A DNA stretch of 64,000 bases, taken from contig BSQZ01000001.1 of the NCBI GenBank assembly GCA_033239005.1, forward strand, positions 14,857,000 to 14,920,999, written 5' to 3'. The stretch is from Lamellibrachia satsuma. Lineage: Eukaryota; Annelida; Polychaeta; Sabellida; Siboglinidae. Under the pieces are notes generated by a model, which saw only the letters and a list, made by a program, of their open reading frames with translations, did not search any database and was not told where the DNA came from. Numbering within the stretch: the stretch's first letter is position 1; each line of letters begins with the position of its first letter. Position numbers and translations under genes: made by a program. Positions 1-64,000 of the stretch are shown piece after piece.

Positions 1-69
1 TTCATGTTTTATATGTAGATGTGATTGTTATTTGTGGCCCTTTCATGTGGTCATGTTTGTATATCTCAG

Positions 70-62822
<62,753 letters not shown>

Positions 62823-63296
62823 GTAAGGTTACCTTCATTTATAGTATCATATACATTTTTCTGCTAGGATACATTGCCTTCACACAAGTTAAATGTTCTG
62901 TTGTAATCTGTTGGATTTAATCAAGTTTGCTTGTAATTAAACTTTGGCAATAATACGCTGTATTTAATTACATTTTCAAACTATTAACCATCTTAAACCA
63001 ACTTCAATTCCAGTTGTAGTGTATTCTGTTATAATAGACATGAATGCTGGACTTGTTTGTATGAAATGGGTTAACGTACATTGCAAATTATTTGTCCTGG
63101 TAATCTTGTCAAGTCATAAACGTTTGTATAATTGTTGTATAATTATGAACTGTGATCTCCAAATTTAATGTCCTATGTGACTGGCAATTAAAATTAAAAG
63201 TTCATTAAAATATATAAATAAATTAATTAATTAAACCGTCATCACAGAAAAGCATAACAGTCCTCAACGACAGTGGTTATAGTTCATAGAAACAGT
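62823..63296 (+). other. Intron S, left part; nothing recognised
   Basis: About 470 bp of AT-rich intron without repeats or coding signal. Confidence 0.55.
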
Positions 63297-63520
63297 ATTT
63301 CACACATAGCCATATGCACATTGGAAGAGACGAGTCTTTAGTGTGAGCTTAAATAGTGTCAATGAAGGTGTGTCACAGAGGGAAAGTGGTAGTGTCTTCC
63401 AAAGTGCAGGGCCATTTGTTCCAAAACCATGTCTGGACGGTAGCTGCAGATGGTCGTATAGCTGTCGTAACCGAGGATTTCTAGTTCTTTGATTCAGCAG
63501 CTCAGAAAGATAAGCAGGTG

Positions 63521-63575
<55 letters not shown>

Positions 63576-64000
63576 AGTACTTTGAATTTGATGCATTGCC
63601 TGACAGGCCACCAATGCAGATCCACAGAACTGGAGTGATATGTACAGAGATAGGTGTAAGAACAACCAGGCGGGCTGCCCTATTGTGTATCTTCTGGAGG
63701 CATGTCAGGTGATATTTTGGTAGGTCCAGCAGGAGGGCATTGCTCCAAACAACCAGAACAATGACCAATGAGTGACAGACACTCTTCGTGGTGTAGGGCC
63801 TGATGGATTTGATACGTCTCAGATGGAAGGTACTTCTCACAAACGGCAGTTGCCTTGTGGTTGTTCTGATTGTACCTGGTGCTGATGTTATACAGTTGCC
63901 TTGTGGCTGTTCTGATTGTACCTGGTGCTGGTGTTGTATACAGGTGGCGTGCCTGACAGTCCATGGGGTGTGAAAGCGTCCATCACCAAAGACAACCACT
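63297..64000 (-). mobile_element. LINE (L2/CR1-group) C-terminal fragment, minus strand
   Basis: Minus-strand frames read FHLRRIKSIRPYTTKSVCHS, LQKIHNRAARLVVLTPISVHITPVL, then CIGGLSGNASNSKYWH-type remnants of the LHWLPV region, and after a (TA)n tract (63521-63572) APAYLSELLNQRTRNPRLRQ, FGTNGPALWKTLPLSL and LFKLTLKTRLF. This is the standard end of L2-type reverse transcriptases. The TA tract replaces the codons between KY and APAYL, and frames shift, so it is dead. It continues beyond the window edge. Confidence 0.8.

Overview
The window is animal nuclear DNA. It holds part of one gene: a run of 19 plus-strand exons of an invertebrate orthologue of SORL1/SorLA (sortilin-related receptor; VPS10p domain, YWTD beta-propeller, EGF-like region, LDLR class A repeats). 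Exon order, intron phases and domain order match the family. The exons total about 2,980 nt (about 990 codons, under 5% of the window). Both ends of the gene lie outside: the window opens inside the VPS10p propeller and closes after the tenth class A repeat. No second host gene is visible, and I saw no tRNA or rRNA gene. The organism looks like a marine invertebrate. A lancelet is my leading guess, because CR1-type LINEs sit alongside introns packed with 20-60 bp minisatellites, some overlapping exon/intron junctions. I hold that only moderately.

Layout. 70-4508: VPS10p end, 10CC module and first propeller exon, with minisatellites in three introns. 5597-13311: an old CR1 LINE split by a younger full-length CR1 (6462-11504). 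13497-20140: propeller, EGF-like exon and first class A repeat, with four arrays and two hAT-type insertions. 20766-24713: a nearly intact piggyBac-type transposon with TTAA target duplications. 24762-25242: class A repeats 2 and 3. 25501-32855: an RTE-like LINE broken by a head-to-head CR1 pair, then a 35-bp array of about 52 copies. 33788-35687: class A repeats 4-7. 35688-56195: one huge intron, in which a 53-bp array derived from the exon's own donor is split by an old CR1, itself split by two tyrosine-recombinase (DIRS/Ngaro-like) retroelement fragments, an RTE-like LINE and a second full-length CR1 on the minus strand. 57379-62822: class A repeats 8-10, with an internally deleted piggyBac-type element (58231-61395) carrying a (TA)n tract of about 220 bp. 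63297-64000: an old LINE tail.

The most interesting structure is not a new enzyme system. It is how the minisatellites relate to splice sites. At least three arrays (51 bp at 1601, 50 bp at 17983, 53 bp at 35688 and 54325) have units that copy a bona fide exon/intron junction, so the intron is filled with decoy donors or acceptors. A second structural point is the pair of about 5-kb full-length CR1 copies in inverted orientation, which bracket ten SORL1 exons. A third is that two separate YR-retroelement fragments place an SGNH-hydrolase-like ORF upstream of gag, while CR1 ORF1 in the same window carries an SGNH domain too.
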